A stretch of DNA of 64,000 bases from Styela clava (GCF_964204865.1 NC_135259.1:20656974-20720973), one strand, 5' to 3'. Positions 44,901 to 55,446 are shown, counted from the stretch's first letter. Translations and numbers: made by a program. Notes: a model not told the origin generated them from the letters alone.

Positions 44901-47900
44901 TAGGTACAAATACTACGGGAGTAACTTGGCTAGTCCCCGAACTCGTAATACAACCAAAATTGATAAAATTGGAATAAAACTATGGCCTAACCAGGTAAAC
45001 ATACTACGTTCCAGTGTCCGCCATCTTGGTTCACATACTACGGGAGTACCCAGAAACATGTTGAATATACGTGGATGGAACGTAAATATGAAAATAAAGA
45101 AATGTAAATTTCCAAAATAAGGCGTGCAAGATCAAATATAACCAATATTTTTAGTTTAATCAACGCCCTTTCCAAATAATTTCGACGCCCCCCATGTGGA
45201 ATGCGCCTTATCGTTTGAGAACCACTGCTATAAAATCTATACAGGGTTAACACGAAGCACATTTACGGCATCCGGACGTGATTCGAACTTGCGTCCACAG
45301 GTTCAATATGCCAGAGCCTTACCTGTTTGGCCACCGGTTCAAGGTGTTAAATCAAACTACTCACTCGAAGGACATGGTTTAACGTTACAATCTTCGTAAG
45401 TCTTCTTGCATTTTTCAATAGCCAGGGGGCAAGGGTCAACCTTGAATCTTGTTCCTCCGCCACATTTTTTCGAACATTCCGTGTATTCTCCCCATCCTAT
45501 GAGTAATGATATGAGATTTTTAAATTTATTCAGGGGGGATAGAAATCTAGGAGACTTGTAATGGGATTTCAATTTTATTCGGGGGGACAGGAATGCCGAT
45601 AAGACGAATAAAAGATATGAAAACTTAGGAGATGTGGTATGATATTTTCAAATTTATTTAGAGGGGGGGGGGTGGAAAGTCGATAAGACGGATAAACCAT
45701 ATGAAAACCTAGGGGATGTGGTATGATATTTTCAAATTCGAGGGGAGAGGAAAACCGACAAGACGGATAAACGATATGAAAGCTTAAGAAGTGTGCTATA
45801 ATATTTTCAAATCTTTTCGGGGGGCGAGGAAAAAAAGGAAAATGGTACTACAGGGCGAGGCACCAGGACTGGGTATCGAGCAGCGACACCCATGACATAT
45901 GTCTAACAGTAGGCTAATAAATAAATAACAGTAATATATAAGTCAAACAATCATTGTTAATACAAGTTCACGTTAAAGTAAGTCGAGGCGACCAGGATAC
46001 CAAAATGACGCCCGATCCAAGGCGAAACGGATAACGACTCCGAGCACCGTCTTGTGAGTAACGACAGCAAAAGTCTGTACAGTAACGGAATACAGATATC
46101 AACCAGGAGATTCGAAATTGCAACGCTCCCCACCTTGATTCAAAATCATTATAGAACATTACCTTTCACGCATGGCTGTACGTTGCACTGTTGGCAAACT
46201 CCTCTGTAATCACAGGAGCGGCTGCCGCCACATTTCGCAGAGCAAGGGAAGTTCCAGGCTGCAATTATAAATAAATACCTGCTCACATGAATAAAATGGT
46301 GACCGTACATTTGAACCCAGGTACATTCGAACCCATGGGTTAGGGTTAGTATGGGTTCAAGTATCCGCAAAACAAAACAATTTCAATAGGTGCAATAGTA
46401 TGCAGGTGCAATTGTCGTGGATTCAAATGTACGTGGGTTCAAATGTATGGCAACCGAATAAAAATACATAATGTGTTTTTCCCTTGTCGTGACTTAAATC
46501 ATTTCCGTTTACTGGTGCATTTAATACTCCAAGGCTGAGCGATAGTCGCATCCTCTTCTCTTGTCTTTCCCGCTCAATTTTTTGTGTGTAGTTGGTTATA
46601 CGGCCCATCGACAGAAAATGTTGTACGTTGGGTAGAGCGCTAGACATTGAACTATTCAAAAATTTCGAACGGAAATAAATATCTGAATCTGGCTTGCAAG
46701 TACCTCGTTCAGAGCGAAAAGATTGACTAGACGTCAAATGAAAAACGATTTTTTTTATAACGATGGGAAGTACCGAAAAGAACAAGAACGAACTATAGGT
46801 CCACTACTGTGTTTTCCCGAAAATAAGACCTAGTCAACAACGCAAAATCTTTGTTTGACCTAGTCGATAACAAAGAATCTAGTCGATGTCCAATAACAAA
46901 AAATCTTACTCGGTAATGGTTTAGGATTCGGGTCAGGCAGCGAATGTGGGCATTCTTTATTCGTCTTGCAGACTTTTGTATATGTTTCACAATTCCCAAA
47001 AAAAGTTCTGCAAACTCTCTTTGTTTGCTTTCCAGTGCCGCACGTAACGGAGCACGGAGACCATCCTAGAAAATAAAAGTGATTTTTAAATATATGCATA
47101 AATGACCCGTTTACCATCATTTCCCCGAAAATCGTACGATTTTCGTGTCCCATGGGATATTCAATTGTGTGCTTTCCCATCCCATACCATGGGACGTTTC
47201 CCATGGGATTCCTATTCTCGTGGACAAGCTGGAGTCTATTTTCACGGAGTCAGAGTTACAATTGGAGACTCTTAATAACAATGAAGAAGTCGAAATTTAG
47301 TACAAAAATTTAAGCATTAAGTTTATCAGGTACTCCTGAAGTATGCGCACCAAGATGTCGCACAACCTGAACCCTAAACTAGTACACAACCTGAGTTCAG
47401 GTTGTGCGCCATCTTGGTGCGCATACTTCAGGAGGTCCGTTTATCCATCAAACTCGAAATGCCAAATATTGAAAGAATACGTTGCAGTTTACAACGATAT
47501 ATGTAAAACAAACGGCGCTCCAGAACTATGTGTATCAATATGAAGATAACTAATTTTGTTCGTAATAGAACTAAAATACGGAAAATCGTAATGAAAGTAT
47601 GGCCTAGCCCTAATCTGGTACGTACACTACGGGAGTATCAAAAAACGAACACAAAAATATACAATTTAGTAACATGTTATTCAGAGATAAAGTTTTGATT
47701 TCTATCAATTTATAAAAAAAACGTCTGTTCTAAAACAAGGGCTTTTTTTTAATTAAATTTTTTTTTCTGTCTCTTTTTGTATTTTTTATTGAAATACATC
47801 ACCGTGGCATCGCCGTGAAACTACGCCAAAATGTTGCGTTCTGGGGGCTGCACACACAGCCGGAATAACAATTTCGAAAATTAAAAAAAAATTCTTGCTT

Positions 47901-50900
47901 TGAGTTTGACTTTATTCGCATAACTTTATCGACAAATTAGTACCTTCGTGACATTTGAATTACCAAGAATGTTTACCGGAGAAATCAGGAAAACGGTTCG
48001 AGTAAGAAAATGCAAGAAAATTTATGAAACATAGCTCACGGGCTTAATACATGTTTTTCATAAAATAAAGGCTTTATTACGGTAAAATTTGTTCAGTTAA
48101 TTTGAATTATCATACTTTGTTTTTAAGGTTAAAGGTATAGAGTTCGCAGGTATAGAAATTCATTTATCAGGCCGTATTTCAAATTTTTTGATCTTTCAAA
48201 CGGTAAATATTGGGAATTATTAACCTGAACAAGAAAATTTTGAAATGTTTTAAACTGACATTATTTTTTCACAGTCTAAAAACAATTTAAAATTGATTGT
48301 CAAGGCCATTGAGGTTTGAGGGCCTGGGCTTTAGCCGACCTTGCCTAATGGTATACCCGGCCCTGGTTCGAATGCCATAGCGATGTAGGTATGTATGTTT
48401 ATTTGCCTCAAAAATGTAACAGTATCTGCATAATAGTTAAACAGTATAAAAGAGACGGGATACATGTACAATACCTTACTGGCCTAAGACACAGATGTGC
48501 GACATGCACCCCAACAAGTATAACTGCAGTTTAGGACTGCTGCGTTATAGTAGGACAACAGACATGAAATAGACAAATAAAGCTCTTGTACAAGTACAAT
48601 ACACAGGACAAAGAGGTACGGCACCACGACGATATGTACAATAGTCAGTTTATGGCACGTTCATGTCCCAGGTTTTGATGTGAAGGGATGTGATGTGAGT
48701 ATAAATCGTATTTTTGTGTTTTACAGAAGATTGTACGAAACAAGTAAAAATTTGTTCGGGACATGAGCTTGCCAAAAACCAACGTTTGGTGGGACCACGA
48801 CACAAAAAGATTAGGTTCCAAGAAGGTAAACAATAAACGACATATGTAAAAATTCTTTGACACAGTTCTTTCACACAGTTGTTAATCATAAGTTGAATGC
48901 GACAAAAGAAATGAGAACAATAGAGTCTGGCATAAAATGCAGGTCAATTTCGTAGGCGTTATTTTGTGGAATTTATTGTCACCACGTCTCAGCATGATAC
49001 ATTTAAATTTGTATAAGATGATCTTTTCATTAGCGACGCTCCAACGAAGTAACTGTACAAAGCTAATAAACCGTAAAAATATGCAGGAACTAGAGACAAT
49101 AGATCAGTGGGTTGCCCGAGACTTGTTTCCTGAGCAATGGGAGTTGGTTGCATCCACGATGACATTTAGTCAAACGGAGATATTTTCATCTGCCAGTCTT
49201 TTCTCAAATTTTTTTCTCCAATCATCAAAACGCCCTTTGTATCTGAAAAATAATGCCTGGAGAGTAGAATGTCCTTACTGCACGAAAGACAATATAATTC
49301 CAATAAATGTCTTTTGATCTAAATTCGGACGTCGTTTTTGAGCTTTTAATACTGTTAGGCAGTGGATTCCAGAATTTAAGACCAAACATGTGATCGATTC
49401 TTGTGCTATTGATTTTCTCACATACGGAACAAAAAATTTATCGTGATTTCTGCTATTTCGAATATTATTATTTATTCGATCACGATCGGAGCAATTAGGG
49501 AGTTGAACAGTAGAAGATAAAAACATCAATGTGCAAATCTCAAGTATTAGTAAACCTTCAACACGTAGTAGTTAGCCAAGATTGAATATTAGTAAGGTCA
49601 GCATTAGCTTTTTCAATAAGGTCTGGTAATTTTTTCCCATGTAGGAAATGGGTGGTGTCGTCAGAAAATAGGATAGCATCGGAGTTCCTGAGTGATTTAG
49701 AGAAGTTATTAATCATAATTAAGAAAAATATAGGCCCAGAAGTGACTCTTGAGGGACCCTAATTGTTAATTCGCACTCGTTTGCGATCAGCCAGGTAATT
49801 GCGTAACCACGAAAGGCAGTGGTCCCTAACACCTATGTGGTAGAGTTTGGAAGATATGATGGTCAATGCAATCAAAAACCCTAGATAGGTCAAGAAATAG
49901 TCCGAGAGTATAATGGCCTTTTTCAAAGCCACCCAGTATTTTACTTGTAAGTAGAGACGTAGCCTGCGAAGTGGTATGTCCCTTGCGAAAACTAAGTTGT
50001 TGATGGTAGAAAGAACTTTTCCGTTTTAAAAAGTTAACTAATCTATTGTACATTACTTTTTCTAAAATTTTTGAAAAAGACGGCAGTAAGCTAATCGGGC
50101 TATAGTTTTTGACATTTTTCATGCCTCCGCCTTTGTGAAGCGGTACAAGTTTAGCGATTTTAAATTCATCAATAAATTTTCCCGATTGCAAAGAAAGATT
50201 AAAAACATGTCCATATATGATCGAGAATTGTCGCGCTGTTTTTAGTTATTCTGGTCGGTTTGGTTACGGTGGGATAAAAAGAATATTGGTTCATCAACTC
50301 AGTCAATTCGTTGACAAAACGGTGCGAGGTGTCCATCAGGTCGTAATTAAGATCACCCATTAGTATACTTTGTCTTGATAGTGAGGGCAAAACAGTGTTC
50401 ATTGAATTTTAAAAAAATCTTTATTTCTAGAATTATCAGACAGTGGGTATCGGTAAATAGTACCACAAGTTACAATTCGGTCTTTGAGATAAACGTCAAC
50501 AAATAATGATTCGATTTCTCTTCCATTATGGACAATTCTGGTCTGGTTTAAAAGGTAATGCCATCTCTAATATACAAGCCTACTCCACCACCTTTATGGT
50601 TGCTTCTTGCATATGAAATTAATCTGTATTCACGTAAATTTATATGTGCGCCAACTTGGTCGGGTCTAAGCCAAGTTTCGTTAACTGCAATTATATCGGG
50701 TCGACTAGTCATTGATTCTAACAAAACTTTCAGTTTGGCAAAATTTTTTGGGTTTGCAAGTGAACGCATATTTGTGCACATTGTGAGAAGATAACCATTT
50801 CGCTTTGAGCTTGGACAAATATCTTCAATATCGTTTGTACTTATATATTGACAATTGCATAGACCTGAAGCTATTTCGTCTTGGTCGTTGTCGATGATAT

Positions 50901-53900
50901 CAGAGATAAAAAGGTCATTCAAAGCTAATGGGTCTAAGGTGCTTGCCCCACTTGGAATAGGAGTTATTTTAAATAAATTAATCACTTCTAATCTTGATAA
51001 CTGCCAGAAGGGAAGATTGCTATTAAGACAGTATCTACAGCACCAGGGAACACAGTCGGGTTCCTTTTCTAATCTTTTGTATTCACTTTGGGATAACCCA
51101 CTGCATTTTAAATGGATCCAATATGAACAGTGGTCGCAAAAAATACCGTATTCGTTATTTTTCACAATTTTACTACAACCATGGCATGATAAAGCATTAT
51201 TGGATCTCCGCTCTATAGGAGACCCTTATTATCAGTCGTTCTGTCTGTCTGTGTATCTGTCTATCTGTTTAGATGTAGCGTCTTAATGGCTGGACCAATC
51301 TGGATGAAATTTTTCACATGGGTTATCCTGTCACCCTAGTAATGTGCGTTTTATCGAAAGTCCAGATAAATGTTTCGTTTCCATGGTAACAACGAAAAAC
51401 GCTCCGATCGTTATGAAATTTTTCACAGTTTATCGCCGTTTTCTCGCCAACCAAGTCGAAAATTAAAATTCCAAGAGCGCTTCCTTCCGCATGGCAAAGT
51501 ACTCTTTTCAATAAGTCGTCTTTGGTCTCGATACTTCATAAACTGGAGAAGCCTTATTTCAGTGAACATAATTTCCCCATTTAGTCACAGTATATCAGTC
51601 ACGTGAGTTATGTCAACGGAACGCGCAGCGTTTGAAATGAACTCAACGGAACTGGTGAGCCGGTGCAGGTGTTCTTGATATACGGAATTATTATTTGCTT
51701 GAGATTTGATGTACTTCTCGCTGTTAGTGGGTGGTTCACCTAAACGCTGGCTACAGTTTCTTTAACTATTTAGGTCTATAAATTAGGATTGCTATATCCG
51801 AATCAAACTGGTAAGCAGACATCGTTGTATAAATATGATAAATAAATAATCCTAATAAACCGTAAAGTACCGGGAAAATGTTGAGTCTTGCATGTATATA
51901 TGTTCCTTCAGCTTAAGTTGTAATCATAATGCCTAGGGGATTTCAGTGAACATCATTTTCTCATTCAGTCACAGTATATCAGTCACGTGAGTATGTCAAC
52001 GGAACGCGCAGCGTTCGAAATGAACTCAACGGAACTGGTGAGCCGGTGCAGGTGTTCTTGATATACGGAATTATTATTTGCTTGAGATTTGATGTACTTC
52101 TCGCTGTTAGTGGGTGGTTCACCTAAACGCTGGCTACAGTTTTTTTTTAACTATTTAAGTCTATAAATTAGGATTGCTATATCCGAATCAAACTGGTAAG
52201 CAGATATCGTTGTATAAATATGATAAATAAATAATCCTATTAAACCGTGAAGTACCGGGAAAAATGTTGAGTCTTGCATGTATATATGTTCCTTCAGCTT
52301 AAGTTGTAATCATAATGCCTAGGCGAAAGAAAACTATTAAGCGATTATTGGAAGCACAAACAAGCCAAAATTTGGACGAATGTTGCAGCAGCAGTCAGAT
52401 TGAAGATGACCCGCATAGCGTACAGTCTACTAGCCATTCCATTGTACCGAAAACCATTCTTGTGAGGAAGTATTCAAAGGTACGACGGGGAGGTGTTTCG
52501 CAGCGACTAGCCAGACCGCAACAAATAATCGTCAGCTAGTGCAAAACCTACTCGCCTCTCGCCTATTTCTTGCGAGGAAATTTTCATGAATTCATTTCCA
52601 AGCGCACAAATTAAAGAGATTTAAATCTGAACGAAGTTAGGCCGACCACTAAAGTGCTACAGAGACTAACATGAATTGGATCCTCGCGATATACTGTATG
52701 CCGCGCGCCTGGGTGTCAGCGGAGATCCTGGACGCCTACCGGCTTGTTATTATTTTTTCTAGTCATTAATTGATACTTTCTGATACACTATTTAACCGGT
52801 GTACTACGATGCTGGTACGCTTATGGGATTGCTAGTTATGCGCATATTACATCTAGCTGACACAATTCCTATGCTAACATCTATATCGTTGCACTAATTT
52901 AAGACTTAGTTTAATTTTACTATATCATCAATTGATTTAAATACTCGCCTTTCGCCATTGAATGCTCCATACATTGTCGAAAGATAGTCGTTTCCGGGCT
53001 TCAGTCAATAAGATGCGGCGTCATTCGGTTAGACTCTTGATTCGAAATACCATTATTATACAAATGGGGTAAAACAAAGATTCCACGATTCCGAGTGAAA
53101 ACATCATCATAATACCGTGTTTTTCCGAAAATAAGACACTGTCTTCAATTTTCTTTGGAAAATAACACTAGGGCTTATTTTTGAGATAGAGAATAATGAG
53201 ATTTTTTATTATACAAAATATGAATACCTATTTCCATTTACTTATAAATACCACGTTTTTATTTTAAATAACTGCTACATATAACATTTTAACCATTTAA
53301 AAAAATTAGAAAATATTTCTTGCTATCGACTGGGACGCAGTGGTTCTCGAACTTCATCGTATTGTGACGCCCTTCAAAAATATTCTCAAGTTGCGACTCC
53401 CCGTGAAAATACGTATTGATACCTTTTAATAAAAGACCTTTTTTGCAATGAGTTTCATATAAACGATTATACAAAACCTAACGACAGTCAGTGAAATCGT
53501 AATTAATGGGCCTTGGTAGAAAAGCCTGCTTTATATAAATACGAAATCTCAAATAAGATGGGAGTGCGCAATGCTTTTTGAACCAAGCACAAATAATCTT
53601 TATCTACAGAAAACCGAATTTCCAGAATTAAACTTTCCTATCATAGCAACATCACAGGTAAGATCGATTTAATCTTTCTTTATTTCCAGTGAAAGTAGAA
53701 GATATGGGTTGTTTGAAAGGTTCACAAATCGCAAAATTTTGCGACGTCCTAGCAAAATTGAAACGACGCACTTCCACGAAATTGAGTCAAAAATATAAAA
53801 ATAAAATTCGCGCTATCGACTAAGTCCTTTTTAAAGGCGAGCTCTTATATTGAAATCTTTTTAAAATTCAAGCTTGGTCTTATCTTCGAGGAAACACGGT

Positions 53901-55190
53901 AGAATGATGGCGCTTGCATAACAATGCATATTCGGATTGTGAAACCCGATTTGCGGTTTGCATAACAATGACGGCTTTAATCGTGAGTGCGCCTCGAAAC
54001 ATATTACATATCATATTTTTTCTAAATGTTTAATTGTTTCAAATGACGTGTTTATGAATCAAAGTCATTTTGCCGTTCTATGTGTTTACTTTCTGTACGT
54101 AGGGTCTATTGTTACGTAATATAAGAGATAAACCCTACATGCTGCCATTTCGTATAGGCTGCAGTTTATTTATTTGCTGAACCGAGTGCATCAAACTCGA
54201 GTGATTTCTTTAGCATTTTAAAGGAAAACCAGGCAGTGATAAAAAGAAAAAAGAAAGTTTTGACCAATTTAATACATAACAATCAAATAATACAGCCGTT
54301 TCAAACAAAACAGGCAAAAAAAACTTGATTCAAAACAATTGTTTTAAAGTAATTACTTTTGAACAAATCTCTATTCAGAGGGTTATTCACAACCTATAAA
54401 CATTCTTTTTTGTTCACAGCAAATACCGAATTGACAATAATAAAATATGAGAATATCGGTTGGAAACCGAAGACTTATCGATCGATAGTTAGGGGATCCC
54501 CCAAAACAGAAACTGCAGTTTCGATTCATCCGCTCTTGTAACTTGCGCACTGCGCATCGCGCACACACACTCGGCGGGTTTCAAAATTCTCTCGCTTTAC
54601 AAAAATCTAGATCACTATATCAATAATTGATTGATAACTCGCTAATTATACGACATAATTCGCCCAAAATCAATAGGATTCTGGTCCGAGATAAGATGAA
54701 TGCACATGCAAAATCTGGAGCAGATTCAATCTCGCTTTCGTGAGATATCGCGTGCATCTAACAGACACACAGACAAATACCTATCAATATACTTACCGAT
54801 CTTAAGATCGATAAGTAATGAGTAATGATTACCTTCTGCCCATGAATCTTGCGTACTTCCGTAGTGTGTGTACCAAATTAGTGTTAAGCAATAATTTTAT
54901 TCCGATATTTCTTATTTTAGTTCTATTACGAATTCGGGGACTGTCTGTGTTGTCCAAGTGAATATACGCCCTGCCCTGCTCATAGGTTTCAGTCCCTTTA
55001 TACAAGTTGATGTGAAGTAGGCGAACAAACTTAGTTACCGCCATATTGGTACACATGCTTCTGGAGCGCCGAATTTTGCGTGATTGGACAATCAAAAAAT
55101 AAATGAAATACAGCTACTTTACTTACTCTGTCCGCAGCTTTCTCCGACAAGCACTGCCACAAAAACAATTAATATATAGCTTGAATACAT
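38790..55190 (-). CDS. Secreted TSP1(x3)-trypsin serine protease, unit 2 copy, 10 exons
   Basis: Joining 55127-55190, 46910-47065, 46163-46258, 45365-45496, 44465-44619, 43081-43172, 41905-42067, 41450-41555, 40072-40241 and 38790-38984 (minus strand) gives 1,329 nt, 442 residues plus stop, with consistent phases and GT-AG borders. The protein has a signal peptide (1-19), TSP1 repeats at about 22-73, 75-105 and 107-149, a Cys-rich linker, an activation site Arg186-Ile187 (FQR/IFGG) and a trypsin domain to residue 442. Triad: His229 (SAAHC), Asp281 (TADIALIE), Ser381 (GDSGS). Asp375, six residues before Ser381, predicts cleavage after Arg or Lys. The motif GDSGS instead of GDSGGP is unusual. 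TSP1 repeats usually bind matrix or glycosaminoglycans, so an extracellular, matrix-localised zymogen is likely; the substrate is unknown. Intron 1 is 8 kb and full of transposons. Confidence 0.85.
40072..40241 (-). CDS. Exon 9: substrate-pocket exon (unit 2)
   Basis: Contains VLPMDACQNALKNIPETQYI and LCVGRFSEGKDACR. Asp375 of KDAC is the expected primary specificity residue for Arg/Lys. Unit 1 has E instead of R at the exon end. Confidence 0.85.
40273..40630. mobile_element. Foldback MITE(s) 31 bp from the exon 9 acceptor (unit 2)
   Basis: Starts GGTACTCCCGTAGTATGTG. Contains CCAAGATGGCGGAAACC and ends near CATACTTCGGGA. Unit 3 copy starts at 63,854 and is cut by the window end. Confidence 0.65.
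40672..41085. repeat. 47-bp minisatellite, about 8.6 copies (unit 2)
   Basis: Same unit as at 15,038-15,264 but roughly twice as many copies, with internal variants. It lies in the intron between exons 8 and 9. Confidence 0.8.
41228..41436. mobile_element. Foldback MITE abutting the exon 8 donor (unit 2)
   Basis: TACTCTGTAGTATGTGAACC to CACATACTACGGGAGCGCC. Its right end is 7 bp from the donor hexamer at 41,444-41,449. Confidence 0.72.
41450..41555 (-). CDS. Exon 8: RPICLP segment (unit 2)
   Basis: LKTDITISSQARPICLPKLE, then DTNCVIAGFGF, the usual trypsin stretch before the specificity loops. 106 nt, phase 0 to 1. A MITE begins 13 nt into the following intron. Confidence 0.86.
41905..42067 (-). 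CDS. Exon 7: catalytic Asp (unit 2)
   Basis: Carries FHPHEDYEHPLATADIALIE with Asp281. 163 nt, entering in phase 2 and leaving in phase 0. Unit 1 counterpart 16007-16169. Confidence 0.87.
42430..42537. mobile_element. Short foldback MITE (unit 2)
   Basis: GGTGCTCCCGAAGTGTGTG to CACATACTTCGGGAGTACC; 8-bp flanks ACATTTCT and AAATTTTT agree at six positions. Interior GGCGCACAACC. Confidence 0.75.
42856..43073. mobile_element. Foldback MITE abutting the exon 6 donor (unit 2)
   Basis: GGCGCTCCAGAAGTACATG to CATACTACAGGAGTACC. It stops one base before the complement of the exon 6 donor GTAAAT (43,075-43,080). In unit 1 only the right half (about 17,460-17,514) and a displaced fragment (17,090-17,215) remain. 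Confidence 0.78.
43081..43172 (-). CDS. Exon 6: catalytic His (unit 2)
   Basis: AVMVSKKTASAVCGGSIIHK then RWILSAAHCT, with His229. Only seven intron bases separate this exon from a foldback MITE ending at 43,073. Confidence 0.88.
44130..44430 (+). repeat. tRNA-derived SINE with intact A- and B-boxes (unit 2)
   Basis: A-box TGGCTCATCTTGCTAAGCG and B-box GTTCGAATCCC (44,200-44,210) have tRNA-like spacing. The body has GGTTCACGTAACC and GGTTACGGCTTCC, and the tail ends near ATGTAAATCCTATC. It lies in the intron after exon 5 and marks the family also seen at 8,390, 12,725 and 18,183. Confidence 0.78.
44465..44619 (-). CDS. Exon 5: Cys-rich linker and zymogen activation site (unit 2)
   Basis: PPCQSGYSYRYGAESECCRK, then NPFQR/IFGG and GEWPWV. 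The R/IFGG junction is where trypsin-like zymogens are cut; the new N-terminus is Ile-Phe-Gly-Gly rather than Ile-Val-Gly-Gly. Phase 1 start, phase 0 end. Donor is GTAGGC here, GTAAGC in unit 1. Confidence 0.83.
44821..45051. mobile_element. Foldback MITE, ggcgga subfamily (unit 2)
   Basis: GTACCCCAGTAGTATATGA to CACATACTACGGGAGTACC; unit 2 counterpart of 18,854-19,086. Confidence 0.75.
45255..45345 (-). repeat. tRNA-derived SINE head, second family (unit 2)
   Basis: Minus strand TGGCCAAACAGGTAAGGC (A-box-like) and GTTCGAATC (B-box-like). Counterpart of 19,255-19,385. Confidence 0.5.
45365..45496 (-). CDS. Exon 4: third TSP1 repeat (unit 2)
   Basis: WGEYTECSKKCGGGTRFK, with later cysteines in DPC, EKC, EDC and KPC. 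132 nt, phase 1-1, donor GTGAGT. Unit 1 counterpart 19399-19530. Confidence 0.85.
45500..45835. repeat. ~80-bp minisatellite derived from a SINE tail (unit 2)
   Basis: Four to five units with GCCGATAAGACGAATAAA, CATATGAAAACCTAGG and TGGTATGATATTTTCAAAT. Shorter than the unit 1 array. Confidence 0.7.
46163..46258 (-). CDS. Exon 3: short second TSP1 repeat (unit 2)
   Basis: WNFPCSAKCGGSRSCDYRG, then VCQQCNVQPCVK. Only 32 residues, shorter than the usual 50-60, but it keeps the Trp and six cysteines. Phase 1-1. Codon 96 is CAA here, TAA in unit 1. Confidence 0.82.
46297..46461. mobile_element. Foldback MITE with CATTTGAACCCA ends (unit 2)
   Basis: Counterpart of 20,634-20,795, between exons 2 and 3. 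Confidence 0.68.
46910..47065 (-). CDS. Exon 2: first TSP1 repeat (unit 2)
   Basis: WSPCSVTCGTGKQTKRVC with four further cysteines (FGNC, KVC, KEC and the next turn) is a typical thrombospondin type 1 repeat. Phase 1-1 exon of 156 nt. Acceptor TTTTCTAG, donor GTAAG. Confidence 0.85.
47328..47638. mobile_element. Two adjacent foldback MITEs in intron 1 (unit 2)
   Basis: 47,328-47,437 is the short gcgcacc palindrome; 47,516-47,638 a truncated GGCGCTCCAGAAC copy. Counterparts of 21,666-21,977. Confidence 0.65.
51557..52325. repeat. 384-bp tandem duplication inside the Helitron-like element
   Basis: TTTCAGTGAACAT at 51,557 starts a block repeated from 51,941, with few differences over 384 bp. 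Each copy ends in AATCATAATGCCTAGG; the second copy leads into the 74-codon frame at 52,315. Confidence 0.88.
52315..52539 (+). CDS. Small basic ORF in the Helitron-like element
   Basis: 74 codons beginning MPRRKKTIKRLLEAQ, with a Ser-rich middle and a basic KYSKVRRGGVSQRLARPQ end. I do not recognise it. Its position just inside the element's right end and its basic start suggest a remnant of a longer element protein. It could be non-coding. Confidence 0.3.
   Translation: MPRRKKTIKRLLEAQTSQNLDECCSSSQIEDDPHSVQSTSHSIVPKTILVRKYSKVRRGGVSQRLARPQQIIVS
53117..53902. mobile_element. TA-flanked MITE with CCGTGTTT ends (unit 2, long form)
   Basis: Left CCGTGTTTTTCCG, right GAGGAAACACGG. Contains about 390 bp (53,455-53,840) not present in the unit 1 copy; either an insertion here or a deletion there. 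Confidence 0.6.
54451..54817 (+). mobile_element. Family H short element, private to unit 2
   Basis: Starts GAATATCGGTTGGAAACCG and ends TTAAGATCGATAAGTA. Unit 1 is empty at 28,014-28,017 (ATGA), and ATGA flanks the element here (54,447-54,450 and 54,818-54,821), a 4-bp target duplication. A 5' hairpin (CGGTTGGAAACCG), a 3' palindrome (CGATCTTAAGATCG) and a subterminal CTTATCGAT/ATCGATAAG pair are visible. Non-coding; class uncertain (Helentron-like or other MITE). Confidence 0.8.
54854..55070. mobile_element. Foldback MITE between the H element and exon 1 (unit 2)
   Basis: Flanked by GAATCTTGCG (54,844-54,853) and GAATTTTGCG (55,071-55,080). Same insertion as 28,050-28,265 in unit 1, so it predates the duplication. 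Confidence 0.78.
55127..55190 (-). CDS. Exon 1: signal peptide (unit 2)
   Basis: Encodes MYSSYILIVFVAVLVGESCG then Q, a hydrophobic core with a likely cleavage site near Ser-Cys-Gly. The donor is GTAAGT (complement of 55,121-55,126), phase 1. The unit 1 exon 28323-28386 encodes the same residues. Confidence 0.8.
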
Positions 55191-55239
55191 CGCTAAGTTC
55201 TGTTAAAGATATTTTTGATTAGATCATCGGTTATTGATT

Positions 55240-55446
55240 AATGGTTACCGGTTACCGGTTATTGGCTTTTGGTTTCGTGTTATCACTTATTGAATACCGG
55301 AATCAATTCTTCCTTGCGGTTATCCGTTAATAGTTGCCGGTTAGCGGTTTTTAGTTGCCAGTTATTGATTACCGGAATCATTTATTCCTTACGGTTATTC
55401 ATTAGTGGTTATCGGTATTTGGTTACGAGGTATAAGTTATTGAATA
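55240..55446. repeat. Tandem repeat with TTATTGAATACCGG (unit 2)
   Basis: Counterpart of 28,430-28,695, one unit shorter. Upstream of the protease gene start. Confidence 0.7.

Larger units (their letters stand above)
51202..52746. mobile_element. Helitron/Helentron-like non-autonomous insertion private to unit 2
   Basis: Unit 1 reads across the empty site at about 26,326-26,345; the insertion adds no target duplication beyond TT. The left end GGATCTCCGCT is repeated inverted 18 bp from the right end (AGCGGAGATCC, 52,718-52,728), and GGTGTC/GACGCC around it can form a hairpin. A terminal repeat paired with a subterminal one plus a 3' hairpin and insertion at T-rich DNA suit Helentron-type elements. 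A TCTGTCTGTCTG tract lies near the left end. No Rep/helicase is present. Confidence 0.6.
48384..52960 (-). mobile_element. Degenerate non-LTR retrotransposon (unit 2), interrupted and deleted
   Basis: Same element as 22,697-26,440. PHD-like (CDHCSYWIHLKCSGL) and endonuclease (DIIAVNETWLRPDQ) pieces lie at 51,165-50,548, ILMGDLNYDL at about 50,360, RT pieces (FRKGHTTSQA, GLFLDLSRVFDCIDH) at 50,190-49,830, FSDD at 49,657-49,668. About 0.85 kb between the endonuclease and RT (unit 1 24,505-25,345) is missing here, and a 1.5-kb Helitron-like element sits in the 5' part at 51,202-52,746. Confidence 0.83.
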
